A DNA stretch of 64,000 bases from positions 34,714 to 98,713 of the forward strand of contig JAFBAP010000112.1 in NCBI GenBank assembly GCA_019247695.1, written 5' to 3'. The translations under genes were made by a program, and so were the position numbers. Origin of the DNA: Verrucomicrobiota bacterium. Lineage in GTDB: Bacteria > Verrucomicrobiota > Verrucomicrobiia > Chthoniobacterales > JAFAMB01. Under the pieces are notes generated by a model that did no database searches, was not told the origin of the DNA, and worked only from the letters and a program-made list of their open reading frames with translations. This document shows positions 19,011 through 28,307 of the stretch, one piece after another (positions within the stretch are counted from its first letter, which is position 1; each line of letters opens with the position of its first letter).

Positions 19011-19943
19011 ATGCAACTTCCCACCATGACAGCGAAGCCGGCCGCTCCCCCCGCAAAAGGCTGGGTGGGCACCACGCTGGCGGTTTTCTACGTTTTCTTA
19101 TGGGCCTCGGCTTACGTGCCGAGCAAAGTGGCTTCCACCCAGAGCCCGCCCTTATGGTTTCTGGCGGCGCGGTTCCTCGCGGCGGGTGTGGTGCTGGTTT
19201 GCATCGCGGTTGCGCGGCGTCCGCCGTGGCCGAAACATGTTTCGGGTTGGGTTTTCGCGGCGATCCTCGGGCTGTTTGGCAACGCCCTTTACTTGGGACT
19301 GACCTACACGGCCTTGCACCGCCTCTCGGCCGGCATGGGCGCCATCATTGCCAGCACCAACCCCCTCCTGCTGGCCCTTGTCGCGCCTTATTTCCTCAAA
19401 GAACGGCTGTCGATCACCAAGCTGGCAGGCTTGGTGATCGGCTTTGGCGGGGTGTTGACCATCGTGCTCGCGCGCACCGGCGGCACGACCGCACTGCCGC
19501 CCGACGTGGCGCTGGCCTTTGGCGGCGTCATGGCCAACGTCTGCTCGACGCTGATATTCAAGCGGTACGCGGTCCGGTTCGATCTGATGGTGGTCACGGC
19601 CCTGCAGATGAGCAGTGCCGGGCTTTTCATGGCCGTGACGGCGGCCTGTTTCGAGCCCTTGGGCGTGACGATCACGCCGGAGTTACTGCTGGCATTCGCT
19701 TACCTGGTCCTGGTCCTCAGCGTTGGGGCCTCGTTGCTGTGGTTTTGGTTGCTGACCCATGGGGAGGCAAGCCGTGTGAGCGCCTACTACTACCTCACGC
19801 CCGCGTTTGGCTTGGCGCTGAGCGCGTGCCTGTTGCACGAAGCTATCGGGCCCGGCGACTGGGCCGGGCTGGCCGCCATTGTGTTCGGGATTGTCCTGGT
19901 TCAGCAACGACCAAAAGATGCGGGCACGAAGACCGCCGAGTAA
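19011..19943 (+). CDS. DMT superfamily transporter with two EamA domains
   Basis: 310 residues and about ten hydrophobic segments in two homologous halves. The first half starts LAVFYVFLWASAYVPSKVA and contains ALHRLSAGMGAIIASTNPLLLALVA; the second has LVLSVGASLLWFWLLTHGEASRVSAYYYLTPAFGLAL, typical of EamA exporters of amino acids or metabolites. A second ATG five codons in is an alternative start. No operon partner is evident. Confidence 0.9.
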   Translation: MQLPTMTAKPAAPPAKGWVGTTLAVFYVFLWASAYVPSKVASTQSPPLWFLAARFLAAGVVLVCIAVARRPPWPKHVSGWVFAAILGLFGNALYLGLTYTALHRLSAGMGAIIASTNPLLLALVAPYFLKERLSITKLAGLVIGFGGVLTIVLARTGGTTALPPDVALAFGGVMANVCSTLIFKRYAVRFDLMVVTALQMSSAGLFMAVTAACFEPLGVTITPELLLAFAYLVLVLSVGASLLWFWLLTHGEASRVSAYYYLTPAFGLALSACLLHEAIGPGDWAGLAAIVFGIVLVQQRPKDAGTKTAE

Positions 19944-20147
19944 AGAAAAGTGGAACCGGCTGCGGGGTGCTCGCGGGGGGGGTGGGCCCGGCCGCCCAAA
20001 TCGCGGTTACCAGCGTCGGAAGAGTCGCGGCAAGCGCTCCATGGTCCGAAGCGATTGGATGGCCGCCTCGCGGTTTGCCATCAAAAGCACCTTCTGGCCG
20101 TGGAGCGTGCGGGGATCCGGTAGGGGTAAGCGCACGAGAACTACCGC

Positions 20148-20987
20148 TTAGCTGCAAACCGCTGAAAAGCTCGAAAGGCCTTGCTTGCTTTGTAAGGCTC
20201 GACAACGTTTCCGAACGCCGGCAAGCGAGCGCTCGCTCCCGTCCTCCCACATGACCGGCCCTTCGTCTGCGGCGTACGCGTAACGCCACCTGATGTCCTG
20301 GCACAGGCCCACCAAGTCTTGGTAGATGCTCATCGCATTGACGCCCAGGCGGGTGAGATCGTGCCGGATGCTCGGGAAGATGGCCGCGGGGATCTTGAGT
20401 TTCACGAGTCGCTGTTCGAAGTGTTCATCCTCTTCCAGCGCCCGGAAGGGCGATTGCTCGTCGTGGCTCGGGTGAACGGTGAAGTAGCCGCCTTGGGCCG
20501 CAATCCGGCTGGAGACCAAGCGTGGAACGAGAATGCTGAGCTGCTTGATTTCGAAGGGGTTGCCCTTCCCGGAACTGTCCACGTAATCGCCCCCATCACT
20601 CACCAACCCCTCTCGAGCGTGGAACAACCAGATGACCCCATGGTCCGACTCGGCGGGCCGCTCCACGACGAACCAGGTCGCCGCCAAAGCGTTTACCGAC
20701 CGGTCGAGCAATCGGGTGGGCAGCCCATGATGCTGAGCGACGGCCAGCCAGTCCCACTGGGTTTCGGGGCGCATCTCCAGAAAGGGCAGGCTACGGCGCA
20801 TGAACTGCCTGAGCAGCGCCTGTTCAGTCTCCAATAAGCCCCCATGCTTGGGATGCAGGCGGGCAATAGAGGGTAGCAGCGGTTCGTCGACGCGCTGGCC
20901 ACGGAAGAAAACCTCGCCCCGGCAGGAGCAATGTTCCTCGATGTAACCAACGAGGTCAGACAGAGCACAAATCACCATTTCTTGCAT
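20148..20987 (-). CDS. FRG-domain protein
   Basis: 279 residues. The FRG domain is clear: VFFRGQRVDEPLLPSIAR near residues 26-44, then DWLAVAQHHGLPTRLLDRSVNALAATWF, and C-terminal FPSIRHDLTRLGVNAMSIYQDLVGL. The domain is common in mobile and defence-linked loci, but its activity is not settled. Here it is a lone gene with no recognisable partner. Confidence 0.85.
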   Translation of the reverse strand: MQEMVICALSDLVGYIEEHCSCRGEVFFRGQRVDEPLLPSIARLHPKHGGLLETEQALLRQFMRRSLPFLEMRPETQWDWLAVAQHHGLPTRLLDRSVNALAATWFVVERPAESDHGVIWLFHAREGLVSDGGDYVDSSGKGNPFEIKQLSILVPRLVSSRIAAQGGYFTVHPSHDEQSPFRALEEDEHFEQRLVKLKIPAAIFPSIRHDLTRLGVNAMSIYQDLVGLCQDIRWRYAYAADEGPVMWEDGSERSLAGVRKRCRALQSKQGLSSFSAVCS

Positions 20988-21186
20988 TTACAACTCCGCA
21001 GAAACTCTAAGTATACGCATGCCCTGCCGGGTCCGAGTGCGCGGGGCATAGAGCCTTGTGGTGCGCTCAGGGAGGGACCGCGGTGGAGACCGGGGCAAAT
21101 CGGGGCCGATGTTTCGTCCTGAAGCGTTGCAGCTTTTCTGATTCGGCGGAAAAACTCGTGCCGACGGGCAACTTTGGGCTTTGAGG

Positions 21187-22461
21187 TCAGCGCCTGAGCC
21201 AATCGTGAAACACGATTCCCACGATGCCTGCACCCGCAATGACCCCCAGCGCCGCGCTTAACCGTACGGTCAACGATCGCTGCGCGGCGACCCGGGCCAC
21301 TAGCGGGATGTCGACCAGCGTACTCGTCAAAGAGGCCAGCACGGCGCCGTTCGCCGCAATCGCGGCGTTCACCTCCCGGTGGGCGGCGGCCGTGCCGGCC
21401 GCGGCCACGGCCGAAGCGCTCGAGACCAAGCCCCCCGCGACGCTCACGGCATAAAATCCCCAGGTGCCAAGGCGCTTTTGGGCCAGGGTTCCCGCGACGT
21501 GCAACGCCAGAAAGATTAACCCGAATTTTAGCGCGGCCTTCAACGAAAAGGGTTGCTCGAGGTTCAACTTCGGGGTTTCCGGGCCAGCGCTGCCCCGTTT
21601 GAGGCCCTTCCAGATGAAAAGCATGCTGAAGAGGATCATCAGCGCCAGGGGGATCAAACTGCTCACCCACGCCGGCCAGGCCAGGAGGGCCAACAACAGC
21701 GAGTTGCGCAAGAGCATGGCGGCGGTGGCCAGCAAGGTTCCCCGGTAAGCCACGGCGAGAAGGCCCTCGCCGCCTTCTTTAACCCGTTGGGCCAATTCGG
21801 CCACCGCGGCGGTGCTGTTGACCAAACCGCCCAGGAAACTCGTGATGTCAAAGCCGCGCGGGCCGTAAAGTTTCCACAGCACGTAATTGACAAAGCCAAG
21901 GGCGGCGATCAGAAGGACGGTGATCCAGGTACCCTGCGGTTCGATCAAGCCCCAGGGGTCAACCGCCCGGGCGGGCAGCACCGGGTAGATGAGAAAACTC
22001 AAGATGGCCAAGAGGATGGCGGACCGCAATTCCAGGTCGCTTAAACCGACCACAAAGCCGCTGATGGTCTCTTTCCAGGCCAGCAACGCCGCGGTGATGA
22101 CCGTCACGGCTACCGGGGTAAAGGTATGGCCCTGGCCGCAGAAGACGCCGGCAAATCCGACGAGCAGCAGCGCAGTGGAGGTGGTGAGGGCGAGCGTCTG
22201 GCGGAGGGTAAACTGGCGCCAGTTCATCAAGCCCACCAGCACCAGCAAACATGCCATCGCCAAAGTGGCGAACCGATCCCCGGCTAATCCGCCCACGCAG
22301 CCCAGCAAGGCCGCCAAGCCAAAGGTCCGCACGCCTGCCTTGCCGTGGTGTTCGCGCTCCAAGCCCACGAAGACCCCGCAGCCGACCGCCAGCACGAGCC
22401 GTAGGAGCGTGGGCAGGTAAGGCCAAGGCGAAGCGGGGTTGGTGACGTCGGGGTCCGACAT
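21187..22461 (-). CDS. MgtC/SapB-DUF4010 family membrane protein
   Basis: 424 residues with about eleven hydrophobic segments. The N-terminal MgtC-like part has LAVGCGVFVGLEREHHGKAGVRTFGLAALLG with the GLERE..K...RT motif. The C-terminal DUF4010 part has GFDITSFLGGLVNSTAAVAELA and GGLVSSASAVAAAGTAAAH. Proteins of this form are linked to magnesium homeostasis or envelope stress but are poorly defined. It follows an MFS gene on the same strand by 100 bases. Confidence 0.88.
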   Translation of the reverse strand: MSDPDVTNPASPWPYLPTLLRLVLAVGCGVFVGLEREHHGKAGVRTFGLAALLGCVGGLAGDRFATLAMACLLVLVGLMNWRQFTLRQTLALTTSTALLLVGFAGVFCGQGHTFTPVAVTVITAALLAWKETISGFVVGLSDLELRSAILLAILSFLIYPVLPARAVDPWGLIEPQGTWITVLLIAALGFVNYVLWKLYGPRGFDITSFLGGLVNSTAAVAELAQRVKEGGEGLLAVAYRGTLLATAAMLLRNSLLLALLAWPAWVSSLIPLALMILFSMLFIWKGLKRGSAGPETPKLNLEQPFSLKAALKFGLIFLALHVAGTLAQKRLGTWGFYAVSVAGGLVSSASAVAAAGTAAAHREVNAAIAANGAVLASLTSTLVDIPLVARVAAQRSLTVRLSAALGVIAGAGIVGIVFHDWLRR

Positions 22462-22561
22462 AGGTCCTTTATGTCCAAAAACCCGCGCTCGGCAAGGGGC
22501 ATGCCTTTGCCCGGCCCATCGCTTGGCTGGACAAAAGAATCGGTTACCGGTGATCGTGCCG

Positions 22562-23767
22562 CTAACGGACGCCCGTTGTCCGCAAGCGCGGCGCCAGCCG
22601 CAGGGCCAACGGCCAGGTGAGCAGGGCGGTGCCGGCCGTCATCGCGGTGCCCCAGCGCGGCCCGGCCCAGTCGCCCACCAAGCCGTACAGCACGGGCGCA
22701 AGCGCCCCCGAACCGATGACGCCGGTGTAGAATAGAGCGAAGGCGCGCTCGGCCCGGCCCGGCGGCGCCAACTCGGGTACCGTGCCGTAAAGCACCGAGG
22801 AGGTGCCGTTGAGCATGACCCCCAATAGCGGCAGCGCGACGAGCGTCGGGGTGAGCGGCAGGCTCAACACCGCCAGGATCAGGGCGGCGGTGGCGCCCTC
22901 AGTCAACAGCACCGTCGCGAGCACGCCCCATCGGGCGCCCAGCCACCCGCAGGCGAATTTGCCCGCCGCGCCGCCCCCGAACACCAGCGCGAGGGCAAAG
23001 CCCACAGTCGGCAGGGCGGCGCCTTTGGCCTGCAGCAGGAAGGGCAGGAAGGTGAGCAGCCCCATGCGCGCGGCGGTGTCCAGCACGCCCAGGACAAACA
23101 ACAGGGCGAAGCCGCCGCGGCCACGGCCATCGCGGAAAACGGGGCTGACTTTTTCCCTGGCCGGTGCCGGGGCGACCGGTGGCAGGAAAGCCAGGACCGT
23201 CCCGGCGACGGCCATGCCCAGCGCGGCAAGCCACTGAAGCGCTTGGCGCCAAGGCATCAGCGTCAACAGCAGCGAGGTGAGGGCCGGCAGCGCCGCCTTA
23301 CCCAGATCGCCGGTGAAGTTGTAGGTGCTCAGCGGTCCACGGGCTTCGGCCCCATAGGCCCGGGCCACCGCAGCCGAGGCGGTGGGGTGCTGGGCGCTGG
23401 AGCCCGCGCCCGAGAGCGCCAACCCGGCGCAGAGACCGAGCAGCCCGCCGGACCAACCAGCCAGCGCGTAACCCAGCGCGGCCACCGCCGTGCCCAGGGC
23501 CAGGACGGCGCGACCGCCGAGTCGTTCGGCCCCCTGACCGGCAGACACCTGCAGCGCCGCCATCAGCCCGGCGTGGAGGCCCCGCAGCAGGGCGAGCCGG
23601 CCGTAGCCCAGGCTGAACTCGGCTTGCCAGACCGGCAGCAGCACGTAGAGCAGATCGGCGTAGCCGTCGTGCAGCGCGTGGGCCAAGCCGGCCACCACGA
23701 GAGTGCGGGCCCCGTGCGGCGGAGTCGGGCTTTGGGTCGCGGAAGGCGGGGCATGCGCGGGTGGCAT
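22562..23767 (-). CDS. MFS transporter, fosmidomycin-resistance (Fsr)-like
   Basis: 401 residues, twelve membrane segments. The N-terminal LAHALHDGYADLLYVLLPVWQAEFSLGYGRLALLRGLHAG resembles the start of Fsr-type exporters, where a His-Asp pair sits in helix 1. The central loop is Pro-rich (PPVAPAPAREKVSPVFRD). Very high GC and Ala/Gly-rich. The substrate is unknown. Confidence 0.82.
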   Translation of the reverse strand: MPPAHAPPSATQSPTPPHGARTLVVAGLAHALHDGYADLLYVLLPVWQAEFSLGYGRLALLRGLHAGLMAALQVSAGQGAERLGGRAVLALGTAVAALGYALAGWSGGLLGLCAGLALSGAGSSAQHPTASAAVARAYGAEARGPLSTYNFTGDLGKAALPALTSLLLTLMPWRQALQWLAALGMAVAGTVLAFLPPVAPAPAREKVSPVFRDGRGRGGFALLFVLGVLDTAARMGLLTFLPFLLQAKGAALPTVGFALALVFGGGAAGKFACGWLGARWGVLATVLLTEGATAALILAVLSLPLTPTLVALPLLGVMLNGTSSVLYGTVPELAPPGRAERAFALFYTGVIGSGALAPVLYGLVGDWAGPRWGTAMTAGTALLTWPLALRLAPRLRTTGVR

Positions 23768-23942
23768 CGTGAGTTCCTCAACGGGGGCATATAAAGCGTG
23801 GTCAGGTTCGGGGCCAGCGGTTTATCCTCCGGCGAACGTGCCGCCGTGAAAGCGTGGCGGTCCGACCCGTGCTTGGCATAGAAACTACCCAAGTTAGTCG
23901 GCGGGGCCGAGATATACCCCTCGGATGCAGCCCTTCACGCTG

Positions 23943-24533
23943 TTAGGGCCGGCCGACCCAGATGGCCCGGACCTGCCGAACCCAGCGTGCTGGACGTTTC
24001 TCGCCGGGAACGATGACCCGGAGGGGGCCTTCCGCCATGGTGAGTGGCTGGCCATCGCGGCGATCCGCCAATACGATTACCCGATCGGTCTGGGCCGGGT
24101 CCAACTCTGCCAGGGCAAAGACGGCCCGGTACCCATCCGCAGCGTCCACCACGACGTACCTGGCCACCGCCTCGCGGTTGGGCATGGTGGTCGCATCGAG
24201 TTTCATGCCCGCGGCGCGCAGCACTTCCCCGAGCGACACGCCGTCATAGGTGATTTCCCGACCCTGCCGATCCTGGACGCGGACCTGCGTGCGGGGCAGG
24301 CGCGCCCAGGCCGAGGCGGTCCACTCCGCCGGGGCGGGCACCTGGCCTCCGACCCGCAAGATCGGCTCCGATGCGGCCGAGCGGCTCAGGGCAGGCGTCG
24401 CGCTCCCTCCTTCTCCCTGAGCGAGGGCCAATCCCCGAAACCCAAGCAGGCCCAGAGCAAGCGCAAGGCTGATGCGAAGGCCCCCATGGGCCCACAATGC
24501 GTTTCGGCGCCCCTTCACCGGCGTTCTCTCCAC
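23943..24533 (-). CDS. Secreted molybdopterin-binding-fold protein without a metal-ligand cysteine
   Basis: 196 residues: a signal segment (LRISLALALGLLGFRGLALAQG) then a single sulfite-oxidase-type domain. Visible elements are VQDRQGREITYDGVSLGEVLRAAG, ARYVVVDAADGYRAVFALAELD and GPLRVIVPGEKRPARWVRQVRAIWV. The protein has no cysteine at all, so the usual Mo-coordinating Cys is absent; it may bind a pterin in another way or be a structural relative. It lies 40 bases after the shikimate-dehydrogenase-like gene and may be co-transcribed. Confidence 0.75.
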   Translation of the reverse strand: MERTPVKGRRNALWAHGGLRISLALALGLLGFRGLALAQGEGGSATPALSRSAASEPILRVGGQVPAPAEWTASAWARLPRTQVRVQDRQGREITYDGVSLGEVLRAAGMKLDATTMPNREAVARYVVVDAADGYRAVFALAELDPAQTDRVIVLADRRDGQPLTMAEGPLRVIVPGEKRPARWVRQVRAIWVGRP

Positions 24534-24572
24534 GGAAACGGCGCAGCCGTCAAGCGCCGCTCAAAGGTGGCG

Positions 24573-25544
24573 TTATCTCGCGCCCGAGGATTGACGCGCC
24601 GCGGCGGCGAGCTCGCAAAGGCGGTCGAACTTTTCCCCGCTCACCGCGATGTCGAGGTGAAACACCTCTGCAATGCCCCGCGTCCAGCCATGGATGAAGT
24701 ACGTCCAACCGTCCTCGACCTGGAGGTTGCGCGCCGCAGCCTGAGCCTTGGCCTGACGCAGGAACACCAGATCGCCACGGTAATTGAATTCCCAAACGAT
24801 CCCGTGCCGCGGAAACAGGGCGGCATCCGTCACCGGCGAACCGGGCGCATCTTTGCCCAGGCCGGTGGCATTAACGACCAGGGAGCCGGGGTTGAGGTGC
24901 TTCAGCACGGCGTCGTTGCCTTCGGGCCCGGTGATCTCCAGGTACTCGACCGGCACGTCCGAGCCGAAGCCGGCGTGCACGCGGCGGGCTTCCGCCAAAC
25001 GAGACGGTTGCCGGTCGGACACCACAATGCGCGAGGGCCGGTTTGCGGCGTTGTTTTCGCTGCACATGAGGTACCAACTGGTCGCGATTGAGGAGCCGCC
25101 GGCGCCGGCCAGGAAAGCCTCGGCCCCGGTCTTTTGCCAGTGGTCTGGAGGAAGAAATCCTTCCAGGGCCAGCCCGGAAGAGATGGGGTCTTTGGCGTGG
25201 ACAGCCAGCTTGCCGTGGGCCTTTGACAGGGAGCTGGTCTCGCCCAACCGCAGTGCGTGCGGATCGATTTCATCGAAGAGGTCCCGGCAGGCGGAGAAGA
25301 GGTCAATCTTATGCGTGGTCACCAAAGCGCCCTGCGAGAGGGGGTCGTTTTTGATGAACTCGACCGCGGCCCGGTAGGCGTCAGGTTCAGCATGCAGCGG
25401 GAAGTCGATGCCCGTGAGCTGGGCGTCGGCAATCCCCAGGTACTCGGCCCATCGGGGAAAGACTTTCATGATGGAAGACTGCGCGGTCGACACGCCGATG
25501 AAGTACATCGTGGGCCGGCTGGCCGGGACGTAAGCTTCGCTCAT
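24573..25544 (-). CDS. Divergent shikimate dehydrogenase-like NAD(P)-dependent oxidoreductase
   Basis: 323 residues, longer than AroE (about 275). The active-site equivalents are recognisable: LVTTHKIDLF supplies the Lys and AVHAKDPISSGLAL the Asp of the Lys-Asp pair. The Rossmann part has GAGGSSIATSWYLM and VVSDRQPSRLAEA; VVNATGLGKDAPGSP is the usual NATGLG loop. The shikimate-binding segments differ from AroE (LGETSSLSK in place of GAVNT), so the substrate is probably another hydroxyacid. It overlaps the cupin gene by four bases. A second, more typical homologue is at 55102-55962. Confidence 0.8.
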   Translation of the reverse strand: MSEAYVPASRPTMYFIGVSTAQSSIMKVFPRWAEYLGIADAQLTGIDFPLHAEPDAYRAAVEFIKNDPLSQGALVTTHKIDLFSACRDLFDEIDPHALRLGETSSLSKAHGKLAVHAKDPISSGLALEGFLPPDHWQKTGAEAFLAGAGGSSIATSWYLMCSENNAANRPSRIVVSDRQPSRLAEARRVHAGFGSDVPVEYLEITGPEGNDAVLKHLNPGSLVVNATGLGKDAPGSPVTDAALFPRHGIVWEFNYRGDLVFLRQAKAQAAARNLQVEDGWTYFIHGWTRGIAEVFHLDIAVSGEKFDRLCELAAAARQSSGAR

Positions 25545-25963
25545 CGCGCTGCCTCCCCTGCTCGTGCTTCGGCCGCCGCCGAAGCGGCGGCTTTGGCCCG
25601 TTCCCAGCGGGCGATCTCTTCCTGCGAGCTTTCCTGGCAGCGCGGATTGGGCACTTCACGCCAGTCCCCGGCGCCGTCGTCGACGATCAGCACTTTCATG
25701 CGTTGAGCCCTGGCGATGATGCCATAATCCTGCCCGGAATCGGCCGGGTGGCAAAACAGGGTGAACAAGATCCCGGGGCCCGCGTTGACGCTCCGGCGAA
25801 TCCAATGCGGGGGCGCGTAGACCGCCGTTTGCGGTTGCATCGCCGTGGCCCAGGTGTCGCCCAACGGCGTTTTTATGTGCATCACGCCCGCGCCGGTCTG
25901 GCGGTAGTAGAGCTCGCCGGTTTTTGGGGTGACAACGGCCTGGGCAGGTTCGGGAAAATGCAT
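25541..25963 (-). CDS. Cupin protein resembling cupin-type glucose-6-phosphate isomerase
   Basis: 140 residues from an internal ATG; the frame extends 24 Arg/Pro-rich residues upstream. The central TGELYYRQTGAGVMHIKTP, YAPPHWIRRSVNAGPG and CHPADSGQDYGII match the order seen in cupin phosphoglucose isomerases (YPADAGHDYGTI). The usual N-terminal GHFH metal-binding segment is missing, so activity is doubtful. The C-terminal ~40 residues are an Ala/Glu-rich helix. First gene of a probable operon with the dehydrogenase-like gene, divergent from the FGGY kinase. Confidence 0.7.
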   Translation of the reverse strand: MHFPEPAQAVVTPKTGELYYRQTGAGVMHIKTPLGDTWATAMQPQTAVYAPPHWIRRSVNAGPGILFTLFCHPADSGQDYGIIARAQRMKVLIVDDGAGDWREVPNPRCQESSQEEIARWERAKAAASAAAEARAGEAAR

Positions 25964-26372
25964 AGGCCGGTCAGGAGGAAAAGGGCGGTGGGACGGGTAA
26001 GAAACGCGGCAGACCAAACGCAATCTGCGGCCCAAAGATGTAGTTTTAAAATCTATTTGTAATTAAGAAACTAAAAACTACTGGGTTATCACTTCAGATT
26101 TCAACTGCAAAGGCGTCATGACACGGTTAAAAGCCGCTTCGTCCGGTAGCGTTGCACGCTTGAATGGTAGCAAGACTACTATCCGGTAGTCCCCCCCCTC
26201 TGGGCGCCAAGCGATCGGCCATCAAATCGCGCAGCATCGAGGCGCCGGTGAATAGCCTGTCCGAGGGGCAACCAGCAAAAAGTAGTGCTCTCCGAATGGT
26301 TTGGCGCGGGTTGCCGGGTGATCATCATCATGTGCTGGCGCCGGAAGGCCGGACCGCATAAACCTGAACCCA
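25964..26372. promoter_or_regulatory. Divergent intergenic region between cupin operon and FGGY kinase
   Basis: The stretch holds no supportable gene. Positions 26037-26110 are clearly AT-rich against the GC-rich surroundings, as expected for divergent promoters. No operator palindrome longer than about 6 bp per arm was found by eye. Confidence 0.45.
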
Positions 26373-27869
26373 ATGAGTTCGCACGGTTTGTTTTTGGCCA
26401 TTGACGTCGGCACGGGCAGCGTCCGCTCGGCGTTGGTCGACCTCAACGGCAACCCGGTGGCGTTTCAGGCCAAAGAACATGCCCAGATCGTGCCCCGTCC
26501 AGGCTGGGCCGAGCAACGGCCGCGCCAGTGGTGGGAAGGGGCAGTCGAAACGACGCGCGCCGTGCTTCAGTCCGTGGCGGGCGCCGCCGACCGGATCGTC
26601 GCGGTGGCCGCCTGCGGTCAAATGCACGGGACGGTGCTCATTGACGCCGCCGGTGAACCCGTCCTGGATGCTGTCCCGCTATGGAACGACAAACGGACCC
26701 GCGCCCTCGTCGAAAAGGTGCGGCGAGACCACGGGATCGAGAGATTTTTGCCGATCACCGCCAATCCACCCGCCGTCGCCTGGCAAGCCTTCAAACTGGC
26801 CTGGATCAAAGAAAACCACCCGGAAGCCTACCGGCGCGCAACCACGCTGCTGATGCCGAAGGACTTCATCAATTTCAAGCTGACCGGCGAGCGAGCCGTC
26901 GATTATCCGGAGGCTTCCTGCAGCTTTCTTTTCAGTTGCCAGGACCACGGCTGGAGCCGGCAGATCACCGATCTCCTGCAACTCGATTACGAGTTGTTGC
27001 CGCCATTGAAGCTCCCGGCGGAATTCATCGGCCGGGTGACGCCGCCGGCCGCCGCGGTCACCGGTTTACAGGAAGGAACCCCGGTGGTGACCGGAGTAGG
27101 GGATTTCCCGGCTAGCCTGCTGGGCTCGGGCGTCATTCGGCCCGGAACCGGGTCGGACTCGACCGGAACGTCGACCCTGGTGACGCTCTGCACGGAGCGC
27201 CCGACGCTCGACCCGATCATCACCAACGTTCTGAGCGTCGACGGCCGAAACTGGAACACCTTCACCATCCTGGATGCCGGCGGGGATGCCATGCGCTGGG
27301 CGCGCCGGGCCTTTCACGAAAACCAATATTCTTATGAGCAGATCGTCCGGCTGGCTGAGTCTGCCCCTGCCGGTTCCGATCAATTGCTCTTTTTGCCCTA
27401 CCTCAATGGAGAACGCCTGGGCGCCCATCAAAATGCCCGGGCGCAATTCTTCGGCCTGACGAGCGGCCACGACGCCGCGCACCTGCACCGGGCGGTCATG
27501 GAAGGGGTGGCGTTTGCCGCGCGACGAAACCTTCGCTTGATGAAAGCGGCCGGCCACCCCATTGACGTGTTGGTCGCAAGCGGAGGCGGCGCGAAAACGC
27601 CGCTGTGGTTAGAGATCAAGGCCAGCATTTACGGATGCCCGATCGTCGTGCCGAAGAAGGCCGAATGCGGAGTGGTGGGTTGCGCGATCCTGGCAGGGTT
27701 GGCAACCGGGGCTTACGATAATTTCGAGGACGCGGTTGCCCGGTGCGTCGAATTCGGGCCCGCGATCGAGCCGAATCCGGATTGGCGGGCGACCTACGAG
27801 CGCCTGGGAGAACTCTTTGACGACCTGCACGAAGCCAGCCAGCGGTTCTATGACCGTCTCGAGCAGTGA
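26373..27869 (+). CDS. FGGY carbohydrate kinase (xylulokinase-like)
   Basis: 498 residues, the normal FGGY length. The N-terminal phosphate-binding motif is LAIDVGTGSVRSALVD, followed by AACGQMHGTVLID. The catalytic-Asp region is GVGDFPASLLGSG and the C-terminal adenosine motif is LVASGGGAKTPLWLEIKASIYG. The reaction is ATP-dependent phosphorylation of a sugar or polyol in the cytoplasm. The divergent cupin/dehydrogenase operon hints at a common sugar pathway. Confidence 0.9.
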   Translation: MSSHGLFLAIDVGTGSVRSALVDLNGNPVAFQAKEHAQIVPRPGWAEQRPRQWWEGAVETTRAVLQSVAGAADRIVAVAACGQMHGTVLIDAAGEPVLDAVPLWNDKRTRALVEKVRRDHGIERFLPITANPPAVAWQAFKLAWIKENHPEAYRRATTLLMPKDFINFKLTGERAVDYPEASCSFLFSCQDHGWSRQITDLLQLDYELLPPLKLPAEFIGRVTPPAAAVTGLQEGTPVVTGVGDFPASLLGSGVIRPGTGSDSTGTSTLVTLCTERPTLDPIITNVLSVDGRNWNTFTILDAGGDAMRWARRAFHENQYSYEQIVRLAESAPAGSDQLLFLPYLNGERLGAHQNARAQFFGLTSGHDAAHLHRAVMEGVAFAARRNLRLMKAAGHPIDVLVASGGGAKTPLWLEIKASIYGCPIVVPKKAECGVVGCAILAGLATGAYDNFEDAVARCVEFGPAIEPNPDWRATYERLGELFDDLHEASQRFYDRLEQ

Positions 27870-27991
27870 GGCTTAAAAGTAAACCAACGGCGCAGCGAGG
27901 CGGGGCCGAAATCGAGGCGATTGCAGAGCGGTTTGATGAGCGATTTTGGGGCGTGTGGGGCGGTGTTAGAGCAGCGTGATCCGGCCTCGGG

Positions 27992-28020
27992 AACGGGCCG
28001 CGGCAAGCCGCTTGCCCGTT
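27992..28020. terminator. Hairpin between convergent genes
   Basis: Outer arms AACGGGC (27992-27998) and GCCCGTT (28014-28020) pair over 7 bp, with an inner GCGGC/GCCGC stem. It lies between the kinase stop and the convergent small-protein stop, so it could serve both strands. There is no U-tract on the plus strand. Confidence 0.5.
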
Positions 28021-28036
28021 CCTTCCCTCCGGGGAG

Positions 28037-28282
28037 TTAGGCGGGGCGGTAATGCCCCCGGACCCAAATGTAGCGGTAGCCGTTCCAACGCCAGTGGCCC
28101 GGCACCCAGACCACCGGATAGGCCGGGTACGGTGGACGGTATTCGGTCAATGGCGGCGGTGGCGGGCGGTAAGGGCGCGGGGATCGGTACACGACGGTTT
28201 CTGTGCACGCGTTAAAGGCCAGCATGGCCACGGTCCCCAGAGTTGCGCTGCGGGTTAGCTCACAAAAATGCGGCAATTGCAT
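28037..28282 (-). CDS. Small YXWXXGHW-repeat probable lipoprotein
   Basis: About 81 residues from the ATG that starts a hydrophobic leader ending LAFNACTET, a possible lipobox Cys. The mature part is Pro/Tyr-rich (RPYRPPPPPLTEYRPPYPAYP) and ends VVWVPGHWRWNGYRYIWVRGHY, two copies of the WXXGHW repeat of small envelope proteins. A start nine codons upstream is also possible. Function unknown, location probably periplasmic. Confidence 0.75.
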   Translation of the reverse strand: MQLPHFCELTRSATLGTVAMLAFNACTETVVYRSPRPYRPPPPPLTEYRPPYPAYPVVWVPGHWRWNGYRYIWVRGHYRPA

Positions 28283-28307
28283 GGAACGTTTTATAGGTTT
28301 AAACCCC

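Noticed and set aside
18866..20254. 462-codon frame overlapping the EamA transporter
   Set aside because: Same strand, different frame, His/Arg-rich composition; the EamA frame has the motifs.
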